From Cyclobacteriaceae bacterium (GTDB lineage: Bacteria; Bacteroidota; Bacteroidia; Cytophagales; Cyclobacteriaceae): a stretch of DNA of 7,902 bases. Where the stretch lies: contig JANYDR010000644.1 in assembly GCA_025363495.1 (NCBI GenBank), positions 1 through 7,902 on the forward strand, written 5' to 3'. Position numbers and translations under genes: made by a program. Shown piece after piece: positions 6,649-7,902 of this stretch. Under the pieces are notes generated by a model. The model ran no database searches. It was not told the origin of the DNA and saw only the letters and a program-made list of their open reading frames with translations. The number at the start of each line of letters is the position of its first letter. Positions within the stretch are counted from its first letter, which is position 1.

Positions 6649-6684
6649 TTGCCTACTGTTACTTGCCTATTGCCTACTGACCTA
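6649..6684. repeat. Degenerate 7-bp tandem repeat at the 3' end of the HD gene
   Basis: TTGCCTA occurs at 6649-6655, 6663-6669 and 6670-6676, all in the same 7-bp phase, with related heptads CTGTTAC (6656-6662) and CTGACCT (6677-6683). On the minus strand the unit reads TAGGCAA. The array reaches the HD gene, whose stop codon TAG (6684-6682) is the first TAG of the array. It looks like a short decayed intergenic repeat. Confidence 0.55.
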
Positions 6685-7902
6685 CAAAGATAGGTTTTTG
6701 GGCCAGCATAGATAGTTTTTTTTCACGATTTTACTCATTGCCTTGATATTGGGAAGGTCAGAGGCTTGAGCGACATCCACCAGTTCTCCCGATTTCATTA
6801 AAATCTGGATTGAATTACGTTCCGAGAGGTATGCTTCATTGGAAACAGTTCCGTAAGAGAAGAGGTAGGGGAGGTCACTTTTAATGAGTTGATACTCTTT
6901 AGCGATGGCATTTTTTACATTCTCAATTTCAGTTTTTTGAATTGGATTGTTGGATAGTTTTATATAAAATAATTTCCTGTCCAACAGCATAGAACAGAGT
7001 TGTGATAATACTTCATCGCTGTGTGACTTCCATTGTTTTATAGCACCCCATACATCGTAATCGTCAAGACTACCAAATGCTTTCAGGATATTTTTCTTTT
7101 CAGCAAAGTCTTCCAGAGTATAATGCTGATTCAGAAAAAGAGAAAGCGATTCGCTTGCGGGAAGTGTTTCACCGGAACCCGCGAGATATTGCGCGCGTTT
7201 CACGATGTTTACTAATAATCGTTCAGCACTTACGCAGGTTTTATGAAGATAAACCTGCCAATACATAAGTCTTCGTGCGTTCAGGAAATTTTCAATATTA
7301 TAAATTCCCTTTTCCTCTACTACCAGTTGTCCCTTTGAAACATTCAACATGGCAATGATCCGATCAGTGCCAACAGCCCCTTCTTTTACACCAGTAAAAA
7401 AACTATCCCGATTCAAATAATCAAGACGATCAATATCCAGTTGGGAACTCACCAGCTGGTGAAGAAATTTCTTAGAATATGTATTTTGAAAGATCTTCAT
7501 GGCGAGATTAAGTTCTCCGCCGAACTGTCGGTTGAGTTCTTTCATAAACAGGAAAGAAAGGCTCTCGTGATGGATGTTTCCAACAAGTGTTTCTTCCAGC
7601 GAATGTGAGAATGGTCCATGTCCTGTATCATGAAGCAGAATGGCGATCTGTGTTGCCTCCATTTCCTCGTCGGAGAGATCTACACCTTTTGAGCGCAACA
7701 CGTCAAGTGCCTGACCCATAAGATGTGTGGCCCCCAGGGCATGATGAAAACGGGTATGAATGGCTCCGGGATAGACCAGTTCGGCCAAACCCAGCTGCCT
7801 GATGTGGCGCATCCGCTGAATAAAGGGATGTTCGATCAAATCGAAAATCTTTTCGCTTTTGATTGATATAAATCCGTAAACCGGGTCGTGTTTTTTTTTT
7901 TT
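6682..7902 (-). CDS. HD-domain phosphohydrolase, dNTPase-like (COG1078 type), start cut by window edge
   Basis: The frame is open to the right edge. The TTG at 7839 is only an internal candidate, because HDPVYGFISIKSEKIFDL upstream in frame matches the conserved family N-terminus. The start is therefore probably a few codons beyond the window. Residues counted from that TTG: VYPGAIHTRFHHALG (22-36) supplies the first metal-ligand His; LLHDTGHGPFSHSLE (68-82) holds the HD pair His70-Asp71; and SSQLDIDRLDYLNRDS (131-146) holds the distal Asp, probably Asp137. These are the metal-site motifs of the SAMHD1/dGTPase-related group, including small bacterial dNTP triphosphohydrolases. About 250 mostly helical residues follow. 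The likely role is dNTP or other nucleotide hydrolysis in the cytoplasm; the substrate cannot be read from sequence. It lies directly upstream of lpxD on the same strand, with a 101-bp gap. The family is firm; the exact reaction is inferred. Confidence 0.92.
   Translation of the reverse strand, partial: KKKKHDPVYGFISIKSEKIFDLIEHPFIQRMRHIRQLGLAELVYPGAIHTRFHHALGATHLMGQALDVLRSKGVDLSDEEMEATQIAILLHDTGHGPFSHSLEETLVGNIHHESLSFLFMKELNRQFGGELNLAMKIFQNTYSKKFLHQLVSSQLDIDRLDYLNRDSFFTGVKEGAVGTDRIIAMLNVSKGQLVVEEKGIYNIENFLNARRLMYWQVYLHKTCVSAERLLVNIVKRAQYLAGSGETLPASESLSLFLNQHYTLEDFAEKKNILKAFGSLDDYDVWGAIKQWKSHSDEVLSQLCSMLLDRKLFYIKLSNNPIQKTEIENVKNAIAKEYQLIKSDLPYLFSYGTVSNEAYLSERNSIQILMKSGELVDVAQASDLPNIKAMSKIVKKNYLCWPKNLSL
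7891..7902. repeat. 12-base T homopolymer at the right edge
   Basis: The last 12 bases are all T, read as A12 in the coding strand of the HD gene. There they form four in-frame Lys codons just before the HDPVYGF motif. The run touches the edge, so its true length is unknown. Confidence 0.9.

Overview
The window reads as chromosome of a Gram-negative Bacteroidota, probably a Cytophagales-type organism. The strongest sign is a single polypeptide joining the lipid A enzyme LpxC to the fatty-acid dehydratase FabZ, an arrangement typical of that phylum. Two minus-strand sites resemble the Bacteroidota promoter (TTTG, about 20 bp, TAnnTTTG), and starts lack Shine-Dalgarno sequences. The class-level placement is inference.

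Layout, left to right. Positions 1-1924 (+) hold the C-terminal three quarters or so of a MutS2 protein. It is broken by an apparent one-base deletion near 1714-1718, which puts most of the Smr nuclease domain in another frame. A 12-bp-stem hairpin at 1919-1950 separates it from a convergent gene (1969-2457, -) for a small lipocalin-like lipoprotein. A 167-bp gap carries that gene's probable promoter. The rest lies on the minus strand and is read right to left: an HD-domain phosphohydrolase cut by the right edge (6682-7902), lpxD (5495-6580), lpxC/fabZ (4033-5430), lpxA (3236-4036) and a lone ABC ATPase (2625-3239).

The lpx genes form the core. LpxA acylates UDP-GlcNAc, the LpxC half deacetylates the product, and LpxD adds the second acyl chain. 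The FabZ half works on the same 3-hydroxyacyl-ACP pool that LpxA and LpxD draw on. lpxC/fabZ-lpxA-ABC are joined by two successive 4-nt ATGA overlaps, so they are very likely co-translated, and a promoter candidate sits just before lpxC/fabZ. The ABC ATPase has unusual nucleotide-binding motifs and no permease beside it.

No mobile element, CRISPR array, RNA gene or defence system is visible. The window is mostly conserved housekeeping sequence. The points worth a second look are the mutS2 frameshift, the divergent ABC ATPase, a dyad and a 7-bp repeat array between the HD gene and lpxD, and a 12-base homopolymer at the right edge. I see no convincing previously undescribed system.
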